DNA of 64,000 nt from Scilla litardierei (taxonomy: Eukaryota; Streptophyta; Magnoliopsida; Asparagales; Asparagaceae): NCBI GenBank assembly GCA_030789695.1, contig CM061142.1, positions 568,593,281-568,657,280 on the forward strand. The letters are read 5' to 3'. Positions 1 to 11,618 of this stretch are shown one piece after another. Made by a program: the position numbers and the translations under genes. Numbering within the stretch: position 1 is the stretch's first letter; each line of letters opens with the position of its first letter. The notes beneath the pieces were generated by a model. That model made no database searches. It worked only from the letters and a program-made list of their open reading frames with translations, and was not told the origin of the DNA.

Positions 1-263
1 GACGATCCTTAGTGGAAATTCCCTAGCCCTAGACATTTTTATTATATTGTATTTGAATCGATATTTGACCAACATCTCTATTACCAACACCGACATCCAT
101 CACCATTGTCATTAAATCATACCATACCCATCTCTACCAATAAAACATTCGTAGTAGAGCCAACCTAGGATAGATTGGAACCAACACCACCTCCTCGTGT
201 TCGATACCCGCTCACCGCTACATCGTGCGCTTGCGGTAAAACTACAAGTCGTTTTTCAGGTAT
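1..263 (+). mobile_element. 3' tail of an Athila-type LTR
   Basis: Positions about 198-248 carry the block GTGTTCGATACCCGC...CGTGCGCTTGCGGTAAAAC, which also ends the LTRs of Z (56549-56597) and, in reverse complement, Y (12120 region). It therefore looks like the U5 end of an Athila-type LTR in plus orientation. Element A interrupts it at 264. The 5 bases before A are GGTAT, a candidate target duplication that cannot be tested because the other end of A is in the assembly gap. The first 190 bases are AT-rich and I recognise nothing coding in them. Confidence 0.6.
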
Positions 264-1397
264 TGTCATTCCTAAAGATCGTAGGAGTCCGACTCCCGCC
301 CGAATCCGCTAACATACCCCATTAACTCACCTTTTCACAAGAGGGCCGCCGCCCCGAAAATCCGGGGCAATATGAAGGCGGGCGCACCTGGCAGCGTTCC
401 CCGAACCGGCCGAGGCGAACAACCACAGCCACTCGACCCACCGGGGGTAGCGCGCTTGGGGACGCTGGGGTGGCTAGGCCGGGCCTATTGACAGGCACGG
501 ACGTATCCTTCCGTACCGGCGGACCAAGGCCCATGACCGATCGGGGGGCGCGGCCAGGCCGGACAACCCCCGATCGGAACGACCCGCCCGATTCCCACGA
601 ACCGCGGTGCCTAGAGTGACAGCCCGACCTTTAGTTCGTCGCTAACGACAAACAACCTAGGATAAGAACACGACTGACACATACGTCACCCGACCGACTG
701 ACAAAGCGCCCCCTGGCAGCTGAGCCATCTGACAGTCAATGCTTTCGGCTCTTACACCCCGACAAAAGCACCCCCTGGCCGTCGCGCCGCCAGACGAAAG
801 CAGGTCAGGCAACCCAGTTCCCGACGTCCTTATCTGGAGTTTCCTCTGACGACCGAGCCAGCTCAGCACATCCAGTCAGCATGCTAGGTCAGCTCCGCCT
901 AGTCATCACCCGTCAGGTATAAATACCCCCTCTCCTCTTACGGAGAGGGGGTTGAAAAAATTCTCTCTTAATCTACAATTCACACACGAGAACAAGGGTC
1001 ATCCATATCTTTGTTCTCCCACCCATAGCTCGCCACGTGCGGCCGACACACCGTTAGTCCGGCCGGCGTGTCTAGCCCCCCATTTTAAGCCCTATTACTG
1101 ACTTAGGCATCGGAGGGGCTAAGGGTTGAACCCCAACCCTACCCTTCTGACGAGTTGTTCGTGCTGCAGGAGAGCTCGCCCCTTGACCAAAGTCAGCGTC
1201 AGCTCCCTGCCGTCCAACCCTCCTCAGCTGTATCCGGCGAGATTCGACCCTGTGTGCGCCACCGGCAGCGAATCCAACTTCTTCACCCCACTACTCACTT
1301 GTAAAACAGCCTACCCAAACATTCTTCTCCATATAACCATCGTGCCCTTGGTTCCCCATAATACAAATTCATTGTACGCGAGTTCCACCTCGTAACA
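264..1397 (+). repeat. 5' LTR of element A
   Basis: The LTR begins TGTCATTCC and ends CGTAACA, giving a TGT(T/C)A...TAACA terminal inverted repeat once compared with the B LTR (TGTTACG start). The primer site follows after two bases. The LTR is GC-rich. U3 holds direct repeats of a word close to CTGACAAAAGCACCCCCTGG (near 690-720 and 759-780), also present in B. A TATA box lies at 918. Confidence 0.85.
918..951 (+). promoter_or_regulatory. TATA box followed by a perfect 10-bp hairpin
   Basis: TATAAATA is at 918-925. Directly after it, CCCCCTCTCC (926-935), loop TCTTAC and GGAGAGGGGG (942-951) form a perfect 10-bp stem. At usual TATA spacing, transcription would begin in or just after this hairpin, so it marks the U3/R border. 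The corresponding site in element B (48738-48772) has a different sequence that still pairs. Confidence 0.75.
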
Positions 1398-1399
1398 AT

Positions 1400-1417
1400 T
1401 GGCGCCGTCTGTGGGAA
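1400..1417 (+). other. Primer binding site of element A
   Basis: TGGCGCCGTCTGTGGGAA starts two bases after the LTR. This string is the usual primer site of many plant Tat-type elements. The complementary tRNA would end in ...ACGGCGCCA; I do not assign its identity. Confidence 0.8.
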
Positions 1418-1432
1418 CGAAGGGTCACACCC

Positions 1433-3416
1433 ATGTTAGACTCCATGCCGATCTCGCGCAACCCTGACCACGGCAAAGATCTCGTGGGTCAGGAACCGCT
1501 CTCCCTACAAATCACCCCGGCGTCCGACCCCCTTCTGGGGACGGGCACCGAAACTGAACCTACTTCGGCCCACGCCGTCCTGAAGAGCTTCGAGGCCGTC
1601 ACTCAGGCCAGGGGAGGCTATCAGACGGCTGGAACGGAGCCACCGCCCGGCCCCTCAGAGCCCCAGAACGTGAGGTGGAACCTCCGCCTTCAGTTCGAGG
1701 AGGGGGAGAACAGGGGGCTCGCGGAGGAGGTTGCGGCCCAGCAAAGGCTCCTGGAAGAGGAGATGGAAGTTGCGCGGCGGTGGAGGCGCCTGGGGGAGGC
1801 AGCCGCCGCGCAAAGGCGTTTGGACGAAGCGGCAGAGACCGCCCGAAGGGCCTACCAGGATGTAGAGGCCGCTCGCCGCCAACTCCGCCTCATCGTTGCG
1901 GAGCGCGAGAGGCTAAGGAGAGAAAACAGGAGCAACCGAGAAATCCTGGACGAGACGGCGACGGGTCGGCGGCTCGGGGACGGGCGGGACCCGTTGCTAA
2001 CCAGGTCCCCACCAGGAGGAGGCAGCCCGCCTCGCCTGCACCACCCCTCCGATTCCCAGCGCGAGGAAGTCGTTTGTCGACAACTACGCTTCCTCACCGC
2101 CGAGCGCGAAAGGCTCCTTCGGGAGAATCAAGAGCGGATGGAGGCCCGAGGAGAGCTGGCCGGGAGGCGCTGGCACGGGGAGAACCGTAGCCCGCAACCC
2201 GCCGAATCCTCGGCCCAAGGAAGGAGCCCCGCCAGAAGACCGTCGGGCTACTCCCCGGGGACGGAGGACCGTCGGCGGCCGAGGCGCGACCGAAGCCAGA
2301 CCCCCGAATGGCGGAGAGGGGATGCGCCGGATCACCCAACTTACCCGGAGGAGGCCACGCCACTTGCACTGTGGATCACGTCCGCCCCCAAGGCCCATAA
2401 GGTTCAAACCCCCTCACTTGGCCACATACAATGGGAGAGGCGACCCCCTCACGCACGTGCAGCAGTACCGGGGGGTGATGGAGGCGCAGGACGTGGATGA
2501 GGCATTCCTATGCCGACATTTCTCCCAAAGCCTGAGGGACACCGCGTTGGACTGGTACTTTGGCTTGCCCGCGAGGTCCGTCGGAAGCTTTGGCGAACTA
2601 TCCCACAAGTTCTGCCAAGAGTTCCGGGCCGGGCGGACGAAAAAGAAGCCCTTAGACTACCTCAGCACGATAGTCCAGGGGGAGGGAGAGACAACGGGTA
2701 GATACCTCCGCCGCTTTCAGGAGGAGAGACGGGCGGTGGTGACATGCGGCGATGAGGTGCTTATGCTGGCCTTCAAAACGGGGTTGCGGACTCGGAGCCT
2801 CCACAAATCCCTGCTCCGGGACCCGCCGTCCGACTACGAGGCGTTGGTTGCTATGGCGGAGAGGCACGCGTTGGCCGAATAGACTCTCGGTGCAAAGGCC
2901 TTACTCCCCCCGGTGAAACAGTCCCAAGGCGAACTCCGATCGCATCCTCGGCCGAGGCAGGAAGAGGGGGACCGAGGTCGCGACCGGCTAGCCCGACCAG
3001 GGCGGGAACCGCTCGGGCCTCACCCGTAAGATCGACCTGGCCCGACGCACGATTTCGCTCCGGCCCAAGGGCTCCCTCGAGTCGTCCCGAGACAAGAAGG
3101 CCCCATACGGGTGCATTACACGCGACTCAATGCCCCCATGATGGAGGTACTGGCCGCGGCGACAAGGGCCGGGTTACTGCCGGAGCCTCCCCGGGAGTTG
3201 AGGACGGATCCGGCGAGGCGGGACCCCCGGAGATACTGCCGTTATCACCGGGACCACGGTCACGACACCGACCGTTGTTACGCCCTTAAAAGAGAGATCG
3301 AGCGATTGATCCAGGCGGGTCACCTGGGAAACTTCGTCGCGGGCAGGCGGGTGGCAGAAGGAGAGAGAGCCCCCCCCGGAGGAGGGGGGACGGGAACCGC
3401 CGGCGAACCGCGATAA
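1433..3416 (+). pseudogene. gag: Element A gag polyprotein, frameshifted
   Basis: The structural (capsid and nucleocapsid) protein that would package element RNA. An ATG at 1433 opens a long, charged, coiled-coil N-terminal region rich in E/R/A with a repeated RQLR(L/F)xxAERERL unit (about residues 150 and 220). The frame shifts in the C-run at about 2382-2387, where one extra C relative to element B moves gag into another frame. The conserved retrotransposon_gag core then follows (2400-2880: GDPLTHVQQY, LDWYFGLP, FRAGRTKKKPLDYLS). A TAG stop is at 2881 and another stop near 3029. The C-terminal nucleocapsid-like motif CRYHRDHGHDTDRC with LKREIERLI is at about 3235-3320. Not functional as it stands. 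Confidence 0.85.
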
Positions 3417-3439
3417 GGAGGAGCCATGCCCCCCCGAGG

Positions 3440-6400
3440 GTGGTCATGCGAATTGAGATGATAACTGGGGGGTCTTCCTCGGCAGGGCGGGCGCTCGCAG
3501 TCCCGGGGGCCGGAGCCCAACAGGTGATGGTGGCGGGCGCCGACCGCCGACCGAAGCGAAGAAGGACACACCGACCCCCTATCACCTTTACCGAGGAGGA
3601 CTGGCAGGAGGCACGGAGCCAGGACAATGACGCTCTCGTCATCGAGGCTCGGATCGGGGTGATTGACGTCGGCCGGCTCCTGGTTGACACCGGTAGCTCC
3701 TGCGACATCCTGTTCCTGTCAACGGTCGAGAGGATGGGATGGGGGCGCGCAGACCTAGAGCCCTGTGTAGGCCCTATTGCTGGCTTCACCGGCCATGCGA
3801 TCCCCACCGAGGGAACGATCGCCCTGCCCATGACCCTGGGGGAGGAACCGAGGGTCGTCACCAGGGAAACGCTTTTTGTCATCGTCGACGTCGCGTCGGT
3901 TTATAACGGAATCATAGGGCGTCCATATATGACGGCCATCGAGGCGCTCCCCAGCCTGCAACACCAGACGATGAAGTTCCGGACCCCGCGGGGGGTGGGA
4001 CAGGTGCGGGGAGGCCGGGAGGTGCCCGGAGACCACAATCATACGCCGTCCCCACGAAGGAGCCCGAGGCGAACCCTGACGGCTCTCATCCCTGACGAGA
4101 GGGAGGACTTCTGCGACCAGCGGCCGACCCTGGCCGAGGAAGTGGAAGAGGTCCCAGTAGCCTCGGACGAGGGGAGAACCGTCTCCATCGGGACAAAACT
4201 CCCGGCCGCTTTGAGGACGGCCATCGTCGCCTTGCTCTGGGAAAACGCAGACATATTCGCATGGTCACCTGCCGACATGCCCGAGGTGGACCCGACGGTA
4301 ATCTCCCACAGGTTGAATGTGGACCCGGAAGCCTGACCTGTTCGACAGAAGAAGAGAAGTGCGGGGGGCGAAAAGAAGAGGGCAGCCGAGGAAGAGGTAG
4401 AGCGGCTCCTCGAAGCCAACTTTGTTCGGCCGGTGGACTACCCCGACTGGCTCGCCAACGTCGTTCTGGTGAAGAAGCCCAGTGGAAAGTGGTGCATGTG
4501 CGTCGACTTCACCGACCTCAACAAGGTATGCCTGAAGGACAGCTTCCCTCTGCCCAGGATCGACCACTTGGTGGACCAGGCGTCCGGCTATGAGTTGTTG
4601 AGCTTCATGGACGCCTTCTCGGGGTACAACCAGATACCGATGGCGGAGGGAGATGAGGAGAAGACATCTTTTGTCACCGATAAAGGCACCTTCTGTTACA
4701 CCAAGATGCCCTTCGGACTGAAGAACGCCGGGGCGACCTATCAACGGATGGTGGACCGAATATTCGGCCCTCAGGTGGGACGAAACTTGGAGGTCTACAT
4801 CGATGACATGCTGGTAAAGAGTGGAAGGGCCCCTGACCACCTCGCCGACCTGCAGGAAACCTTCGAGAGGGTCCATCGGTACAACCTGAGGCTAAACCCC
4901 GCGAAGTGTATCTTTGGCGTGCAATCGGGAAAATTCCTGGGCTTCATGATAACGAAGCGGGGAATCGAGGTGAACCCCGACAAGGTGACGGCCCTCATCG
5001 GTATGACGGAGCCCCGGACGATCCGGGACTTGCAGCGACTGAACGGTCGGATCGCTGCTTTGGGGCGATTCCTGTCGAAATCGGCGGAGAAATCGCTCCC
5101 TTTCTTCAGGGTCTTGCGCACAGCCTTTGGCGAAGCTAAAGACCAAAGGAAGGTGATCCCGTGGGACGACGACTGCGCACGGGCGTTCGCAGAGCTGAGA
5201 GCATACCTACATAGCCCACCGCTCCTCGCACGGCCGGAGGAGGGCGAACCCCTGGGGTTGTACCTGGCGACCAACGAGGAGGCCGTTAGCTCCGTCCTGA
5301 TCAAGGAGGAAGGAGGGGTGCAACGCCCTGTTTACTATGCCAGCCGGATCCTCCGGGAGGCCGAGACTCGTTACAGCCCTATCGAGAAAGCCGCCTACTG
5401 CCTAATCACCACGGCTCGGAAGCTCCAACCCTACTTCCAGGCCCACCCCATAATCTTCCACACCGACATGCCCCTCGAAAAGAACCTGAAAAGGCTGGAG
5501 CGGTCGGGAAGGATGCTCAACTGGAGCGTCGAGCTCAGTGAGTTCGACATAACGTACAAAGCCCAGACGGCGATCAAGGGCCAAGCGCTGGCCGACTTCG
5601 TGGTGGAATGCACCACGGAGGTCCCGCCGGGGAGCCGGACAGAGCTCCCATCGGCGACCACGTCCCCGCGGAGGACCGAGGTGGGCGAACCCTCAGCGCC
5701 CTCCCCGACGACAGCGGGCAAATTATGGACCATCCATGTCGACGGCTCCGCAACGGGCTCCGGGATAGGAGCGGGTATCGTCATTCAGACTCCTGACGGA
5801 TGTTCATTGGAATACGCCCTACGCTTCAGCTTCCCAACCACTAACAATGTCGCGGAGTATGAAGCCGCGGTTAACGGGTTAAAACTCACTAGGGCGATGG
5901 GGGCGACGAACGTGTTGCTCCTAAGTGACTCCTGTCTCGTCGTCCAACAGATCCTGGGGGGCTTCGAGGCCCGAGAGGAAACAATGAAGCGATACCTGAA
6001 TCGCATCCAGATCGAACTCCGCAAGTTCAAGAAAGCGGACGTCCAACACCTACCCCGCTCCAGCAACCTCCGGGCGGATGCCCTGTCTAAGCTGGCTTCC
6101 TCTTCGGCGGCCGAGATCGGGAAGGCAATCTACGTAGAAAGCTTATTGACGCCAACCGTTGACGAAGAAGAACTGATGTGCACGGACGCGAGGACGTCAT
6201 GGATGACCCCCATTATGAAGTACTTAGAGGCGGGTGAGCTACCCGAGGAGCGGATGTTGGCAAAACAGGTGGAGAGGCGGGCCCTGTCATTCGTGCTTCT
6301 CGACGGAGTACTGTACCGCTGCCGCCGCGCCAATTTTGATGTCCTGCCCTACCTGAAATGCTTAGGCCCGGAGCAGGCTGAGCAAGTAATCCGTGAGGTA

Positions 6401-6986
6401 CACGAAGGCTTCTACGGAAACCACCATGGCGGGCGCACCATCGCCCACAAAGTACTGCGCCAAGGATACTACTGGCCAACGATGATCCGGGACGCGGTAC
6501 AAAACGTCAAGAAGCGCGAGGCGTGCCAGAAGTTCTGCCGATGGACAACTGCACCCCCGGCCAACCTGATGCCCATATTGAGTCCGATCCCCTTCGCCAA
6601 GTGGGGACTCGACATCCTGGGGCCGTTCCCAAAGGCCTCCGGGGGAAGGAAATATCTAGTCGTCGCCGTGGACTACTTCACAAAATGGGTCGAAGCAGAG
6701 CCGCTGGCGCGAATCGTGTGGATGGACATGAAGGGCTTCATCTGGCAATCCATCATATGCCGCTTCGGGATTCCCCGCTCCATTGTCACGGATAATGGAA
6801 AGCAGTTCGATTGCGAAGGCTTCCGTGACTTCTGCTCGGGCTGGGGGATCAAACTCCAGTTCGCGTCAGTCGCCCACCCACAGAGCAACGGAATGGCGGA
6901 GGCCACGAATAAATGTATCTTGAACCCAATGAAGAAGAAGGTGGACGCCGCTCTGGGGGCTTGGGTTGACGAGCTACCGGGAATCT
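3440..6986 (+). pseudogene. pol: Element A pol (protease, RT, RNase H, aRNase H, integrase), one stop, cut by gap
   Basis: One continuous frame carries all pol enzymes, broken only by a TGA at 4334-4336. Comparison with B suggests it was CGA (Arg), a CpG transition. Protease: active site LLVDTGSS at about 3685-3708. Reverse transcriptase: from about 4430, with VDYPDWLANVV, LPRIDHLVD, FMDAFSGYNQI and the catalytic YIDDM at 4796-4810. The first RNase H follows to about 5600. An extra archaeal-type RNase H starts at WTIHVDGSATG (about 5727) with NNVAEYEA and ends near 6100. Integrase: zinc-binding H/H/C/C (about 6390-6540), then catalytic core with GLDILGP, TDNGKQF and NGMAEA. The chromodomain-free C-terminus is not seen, because the gap begins at 6987. 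The near-complete frame indicates a fairly young copy. Confidence 0.92.
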
Positions 6987-7486
6987 NNNNNNNNNNNNNN
7001 NNNNNNNNNNNNNNNNNNNNNNNNNNNNNNNNNNNNNNNNNNNNNNNNNNNNNNNNNNNNNNNNNNNNNNNNNNNNNNNNNNNNNNNNNNNNNNNNNNNN
7101 NNNNNNNNNNNNNNNNNNNNNNNNNNNNNNNNNNNNNNNNNNNNNNNNNNNNNNNNNNNNNNNNNNNNNNNNNNNNNNNNNNNNNNNNNNNNNNNNNNNN
7201 NNNNNNNNNNNNNNNNNNNNNNNNNNNNNNNNNNNNNNNNNNNNNNNNNNNNNNNNNNNNNNNNNNNNNNNNNNNNNNNNNNNNNNNNNNNNNNNNNNNN
7301 NNNNNNNNNNNNNNNNNNNNNNNNNNNNNNNNNNNNNNNNNNNNNNNNNNNNNNNNNNNNNNNNNNNNNNNNNNNNNNNNNNNNNNNNNNNNNNNNNNNN
7401 NNNNNNNNNNNNNNNNNNNNNNNNNNNNNNNNNNNNNNNNNNNNNNNNNNNNNNNNNNNNNNNNNNNNNNNNNNNNNNNNNNNNNN
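6987..7486. other. Assembly gap of exactly 500 N
   Basis: The round number suggests a placeholder of unknown true size. It removes the end of A integrase, A polypurine tract, A 3' LTR and one boundary of the next element. Confidence 0.99.
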
Positions 7487-8116
7487 CCCTCTCATATATA
7501 TAGGAACCATATAGGAACTCTCAAAAGCCAAGAAAACAGCCAAAAACAAAAAGCTGCAACGGCTAGATTGTGGGCTGAAATGTCACAGACAGTCGACTGA
7601 TGAACAAATGACAGTCAACTATCCAACGGATAGATAATACCCAACGGCTATAATCTTAGCCTTGACAGTCGACTGATGAAGTCGATACAGTCGGTTGTAA
7701 ACAGGACATGTGCCTGTTAAACCTTCAGCAGGCGACTGCTACAGGAGATGGAAAACAACAGAGAGATGCAATCTTACTCCCAGTATGCATACATGCGACT
7801 GATGAACAAATGACAGTCGATTGTAGAATAGACAGGAGACTGCATATCCTTCATCAGTCGACTACTGCAGGGGATGGAGAAAAACAGAGAGATGCAATAT
7901 TCGCACTTATGCCTTTAAGACGACTGTTGACCATTTCACAGGCAACCGTAAATATACAGGCGACTGTAAATTAAGCATCAGTCAACTGATGCGAAAACCT
8001 TAAGTAGATTCAATAGAAATGTTTACTTGAGCAGTGCACCACAGTCGACTGTAGAAGGCTCGACATGCGACTGGAATCACCCAGTCGACTGTAAATCCTT
8101 CAGCAGGCGACTGTTG
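7487..8116 (-). repeat. LTR fragment V with CAGTCGACTG palindrome array and TATA box
   Basis: About fifteen copies of CAGTCGACTG or one- to three-base variants lie between 7590 and 8113. Perfect 10-mers are at 7590, 7666, 8042 and 8082; variants include CAGTCAACTG, CAGTCGATTG and GCGACTG. Read on the minus strand, the array is followed by CTATATATATGAG (7491-7502), a good TATA box. The layout is the same as U3 of families Y and Z, so this is probably U3 of a minus-strand LTR whose downstream part is lost in the gap. No protein is encoded. The right edge of the LTR could not be found. Confidence 0.6.
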
Positions 8117-9012
8117 GAAAGCCAGAGACTCCAAATGAGTCTTTGGTCAAGGTGAACCTATTGGGTTGGATTCTATGATAATCCTAAGGCTCACTAAGAT
8201 GGTTAAATGCATATGCATAAATGAGTAGACCATCTATCAAGCCATTACATTAAACCTAGACTCAAAGAGAGATAAAGCAATAAATGAAATTACATGGATT
8301 ACAATGCTTTCCTTAGAGTCTATGGCTTCAATCTTGATGCCTTGGTGCTCCCCATCATCTCCAAGCTTTGGCACCCCTTGAGTCCAAGCTTTGGCCCTTC
8401 TCCACTTAATGTCCATCCTTGCACCAAGTGTTTAGTCTCCAAAAATGATATCCTTGAAAAGTAACTAAGAGACTAAAACAAGAGAGTCATTAGCAACAAC
8501 ATAATGTTGTGATCATCATCAAAATAACATTGGTATGAAACACAAATACTCAACAATTATCATTAATTGTCATCACTTCTATGTCGGATTCTGTACTTGG
8601 GTGACTTAGTATGTGTACCCTAGTGTCACATACTAATTCATGATCAGGGTGATGGCTAATTTCAATAGGGTGTCCACCTCCATATTATCATGTTTTGGCA
8701 CTTAGATGACCAATTTAAATCCGTTTTGTTGGATTTATTGTACACATTCTAAAAACCCATAATACAAAATTTGAAGTGAACCCTAAGAGATTTGACACTT
8801 GATTAAGCCATTACAGAAGTTCTATTGTTCTAAAATCTTTAAATAATATAATTCTTTGCAATGACTTAATCGAGTGTCAAATAACATTGGATTCTTCAAA
8901 AAATTTGTTAATTGGGGGTTTAAAACATATAAATCACATCCCCAAAAAAAATTCTTTTTAAAATTTCTTTTTAAAATTTCTTTCACGTCTTTTAAGGCCA
9001 GCCCGCACCAAG

Positions 9013-9063
<51 letters not shown>

Positions 9064-9152
9064 TGTGTGTGTGTGTGTGAGTGAGTGAGTGAGTGAGTGA
9101 GTGAGTGTGTGTATAATGGATATCATAGATATCAACTGTCCAATGAAGGAAG
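8117..9152. other. Unassigned AT-rich sequence
   Basis: No coding sequence is visible. The words around 8320-8600 (repeated 'atcatcaaaa', 'tccaagctttgg') recall copia LTRs but no ends could be fixed. A compound microsatellite is at 9016-9112. The last five bases (GGAAG, 9148-9152) are the target duplication of the SIRE-like element. Confidence 0.5.
9016..9112. repeat. Compound microsatellite (GA)n(GT)n(GAGT)n
   Basis: GA repeats run to 9061, GT repeats to 9079, then about seven GAGT units, then GT again. Simple slippage-prone repeat; open frames through it are artefacts. Confidence 0.97.
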
Positions 9153-9784
9153 TGTTGGATCTTGATCTAAGCCTAGAGGGAGTGTGAATAGGCTTAGAAA
9201 AATATTCGTGCAACCCACACGAAATCTTATGCAGTCATAGCACAATCAATTAGACGCAATGTATAGTAAAGCAATCATAGCATGCACAGGCGATATACCC
9301 TGGTTCCATCGTCCCAATACCTACGTCCAGCCCCAAAAGCGATACTAGATTATTAAAGTTAACTGATACAACCTGTAGCTAGAGCACCAACTCTACACTC
9401 ACCTGGCTCTCAGTACCTGCACTCACCAAAGTGCCCAAACAATACCAATCCTAGTAAGCTCTCTCTTGGCTAGTTCCAACTAGCCAAGTCCCCAAACAAA
9501 TAATAAAATAGTTCTACAAAGATCACAATGCCACAATCACAAATAAAATAAAGTTTAGAGTTTAGAATCACTCAGTTGTGACGGCGTTGATGTCTCTGTC
9601 GTTCAGCGGGTGGTCAGACATCGTCTGACAAATAGTAGTCCATCGTCCTCTCAATCAGTATGTTGCGGCTTGGAGTAATGTCTGAAGCAAGTCACAACTT
9701 TGCACAAATCTCTGGAGTAATGCCTTCTCCAATCCTTGAGGTAAGTAGGTCACGACATCCTCCAATAATTGAAACTTGCGTCAC
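9153..9784 (-). repeat. SIRE-like 3' LTR, distal portion (LTR positions 1-642 on the + strand)
   Basis: Aligns with 35244-35885 of the intact LTR, from TGTTGGATCT to AAACTTGCGTCAC. Element X begins at the next base (9785). The remaining part of this LTR is at 29579-30602, but that part starts at LTR position about 564, so about 79 bp are present on both sides of the insertion. Confidence 0.85.
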
Positions 9785-11463
9785 TGATTCGGGTTGAATA
9801 TTGCATACTTAACACCTCATTTATCCATATTTTGTGCTTATATGATGCTTAATTGGTTTCTAATACGTTCGTATTTGGAATATCATCATTTATTAGAGAA
9901 ATCACTTGATTTGAGCACAAAACAGCAATAAACTGAGTATTTCTGCACTTTTTATATTTTTCATGGCTAGATCTTGATCTCACGATTCCAACGACTATTT
10001 ATTTGTATTTTTCTGAGATCTGTGCTAATTTTTATGAATTTTTTAATGCAGAATACCAATTAAATGGAGAAATACTGCCGTAAATACGCAAATACGACGG
10101 ATATACGTATTTGAATACGCACCCCGCTCAGACGCTGCCACGTGGTAAAGATCTGTGCATTCCCGTCCGCATCGGACGGTTGTAAAGAGAGGGAGATGCG
10201 GCGCAATATCTACCGTTGATCTACGATCGAACGGCTACCATCGAGCGGGTGGCAGCTCTTCTTCGCGCGACGAGGCACGATCGTCACCGTTGGATGGCGA
10301 TCCAATGTTCGAACGGATTCCGAAGCGAATGAGAAGCGGGCGGTTCTGCATGGCGACGTGGCGCAATCACACACGTCCATCTCTCGAACGAACGGCGGAT
10401 ACTGATTCCGAGCTGAACTCAGTTGCAAGCGGGCGCGGACCTGCTTGATGCCACACGTCAGTCTCTTGTGCGATCCTGCACTGATCGTGTGGTTGATATT
10501 TGATCCGACCATTTGGAGCGGGTTTGGATGCGATTTGAACTGGATTTTGGACCCGTTAACACGACCTAAACCCGCAATGCTTGTATTTAAGGTATTCTTA
10601 GGGTTCTGCTCCGTATTCTGCCGTATTGGAGGCTCCAGAAGCCGTATTTCGCCATGAAATTTGGAGGCCTGGGGGACAGAGGCTAGATCTATCATCTGAA
10701 GGAGATTTGGGGCTATTTGGAGAGAATTGGTGACATTTTTCCTATTTTTAGCCTTGTATTTCACGTATTTGGCTGTGTTTGATGATATATTTGTTTATGA
10801 ATACTGAATATATTCTCTCCATGCGTGGTTAATCTTCATATGTGTTGGTGTTGATGTAGTTAGGGTGTCATAATCATTTATTTTGATATCTTTTCGCCCT
10901 ATTTGCATTGTATAGTCATGTATTTTGTCGATTTCTACATATATGTTGTTTGGATATGTTATACGGAGACATGGGCATGCTTGAATCGAATATGATCCTT
11001 GCAGACTTATTCGTGATGCGAACCGAGAGGGCACTTGTGTTTATTTCCATAATGAAATCGACGTTATACGTGATTACCTTTTCGGCACTATTTCATGCGA
11101 TTTATCGCCATACTTTCCGACGTTCTCGTGCCCTAACCGGACGAAACATTGAGTTATAGAAAAGATATTAATAATCATTGATTGCACCCACCCTAACGAA
11201 ATCAAAACCAACGCATACTCTCCATATTAGTACCCTAAATCGAATTCACAGTAATTATCGTAGGATTTTCTTTTATTATCTTAAACTCTTGATACCATAT
11301 CTTTAGGTGGTTGGTTATTATCGTTTTAGTACTCTTTACAAACTGAAGTTCGTGGTTTTGCAGGTCAGTTGTCCCGTGGATACGATACCTGGACTCACCA
11401 AGATTATTACTTGTTCGATCTCCTGCACTTGGGAGTAGCGCTCACACATTTTGAGACGAGTCA
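9785..11463 (+). repeat. 5' LTR of element X
   Basis: Runs from TGATTCGGG to CGAGTCA (near-perfect terminal inverted repeat TGA(T/C)TCG). U3 is rich in CGTATT/AATACG words in both orientations (10078-10125, 10583-10650, 10756-10770) and in CCGTTGGAT-like words around 10225-10310. It contains the G-box GCCACGTGG at 10137-10145. A TATA-like TATTTAA is at 10584. The partner LTR is 27506-29209; the two differ at many sites and by an indel of roughly 25 bp near 28495-28525, so X is clearly older than Z1. Confidence 0.85.
10137..10145 (+). promoter_or_regulatory. G-box in X LTR U3
   Basis: GCCACGTGG, and GCCACGTGGC at 27857-27866 in the other LTR. This ACGT-core palindrome is the classic bZIP/bHLH binding site (ABRE/G-box). 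It sits about 440 bp upstream of the TATA-like TATTTAA (10584; 28303). Use in vivo is inferred only. Confidence 0.45.
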
Positions 11464-11469
11464 AGTTTT

Positions 11470-11487
11470 TGGCACCGTTGCCGGGGA
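11470..11487 (+). other. Primer binding site of X (tRNA-Asp type)
   Basis: TGGCACCGTTGCCGGGGA, one base off the canonical TGGCGCCGTTGCCGGGG that complements the 3' end of plant tRNA-Asp. The second X copy at 29216-29233 keeps the canonical G. Confidence 0.85.
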
Positions 11488-11618
11488 TAACGGTACTTGT
11501 AAGCTACAATTTCAGTTCGTATGGAGGAACATTCAGTGAGATCCTTCCATCTTATAGTTTAGGATTTTTATTAGTCTTTTTTGTTTTGTTTTCTCTTTAA
11601 AAATAAATTTTCAAAAAA

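Larger units (their letters stand above)
264..6986 (+). mobile_element. Element A: Tat-type Ty3/gypsy retrotransposon, 3' end lost in gap
   Basis: The order is 5' LTR, primer site, gag, protease, reverse transcriptase, two RNase H domains, integrase. The second, archaeal-type RNase H between RT and integrase is a hallmark of the Tat branch. The copy has a 1-nt insertion in gag, stops in gag and one stop in pol, so it is recently but definitely inactivated. The 3' part of integrase, the polypurine tract and 3' LTR fall in the 500-N gap; the sequence after the gap does not resemble the 5' LTR. Element B (48115-53476) is a more decayed relative with the same layout. Confidence 0.93.

Noticed and set aside
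7487..8116. 3' LTR of element A
   Set aside because: No similarity to 264-1397; different palindrome content and AT-richer.
8874..9213. Frames through the GA/GT microsatellite
   Set aside because: Low-complexity translation only.
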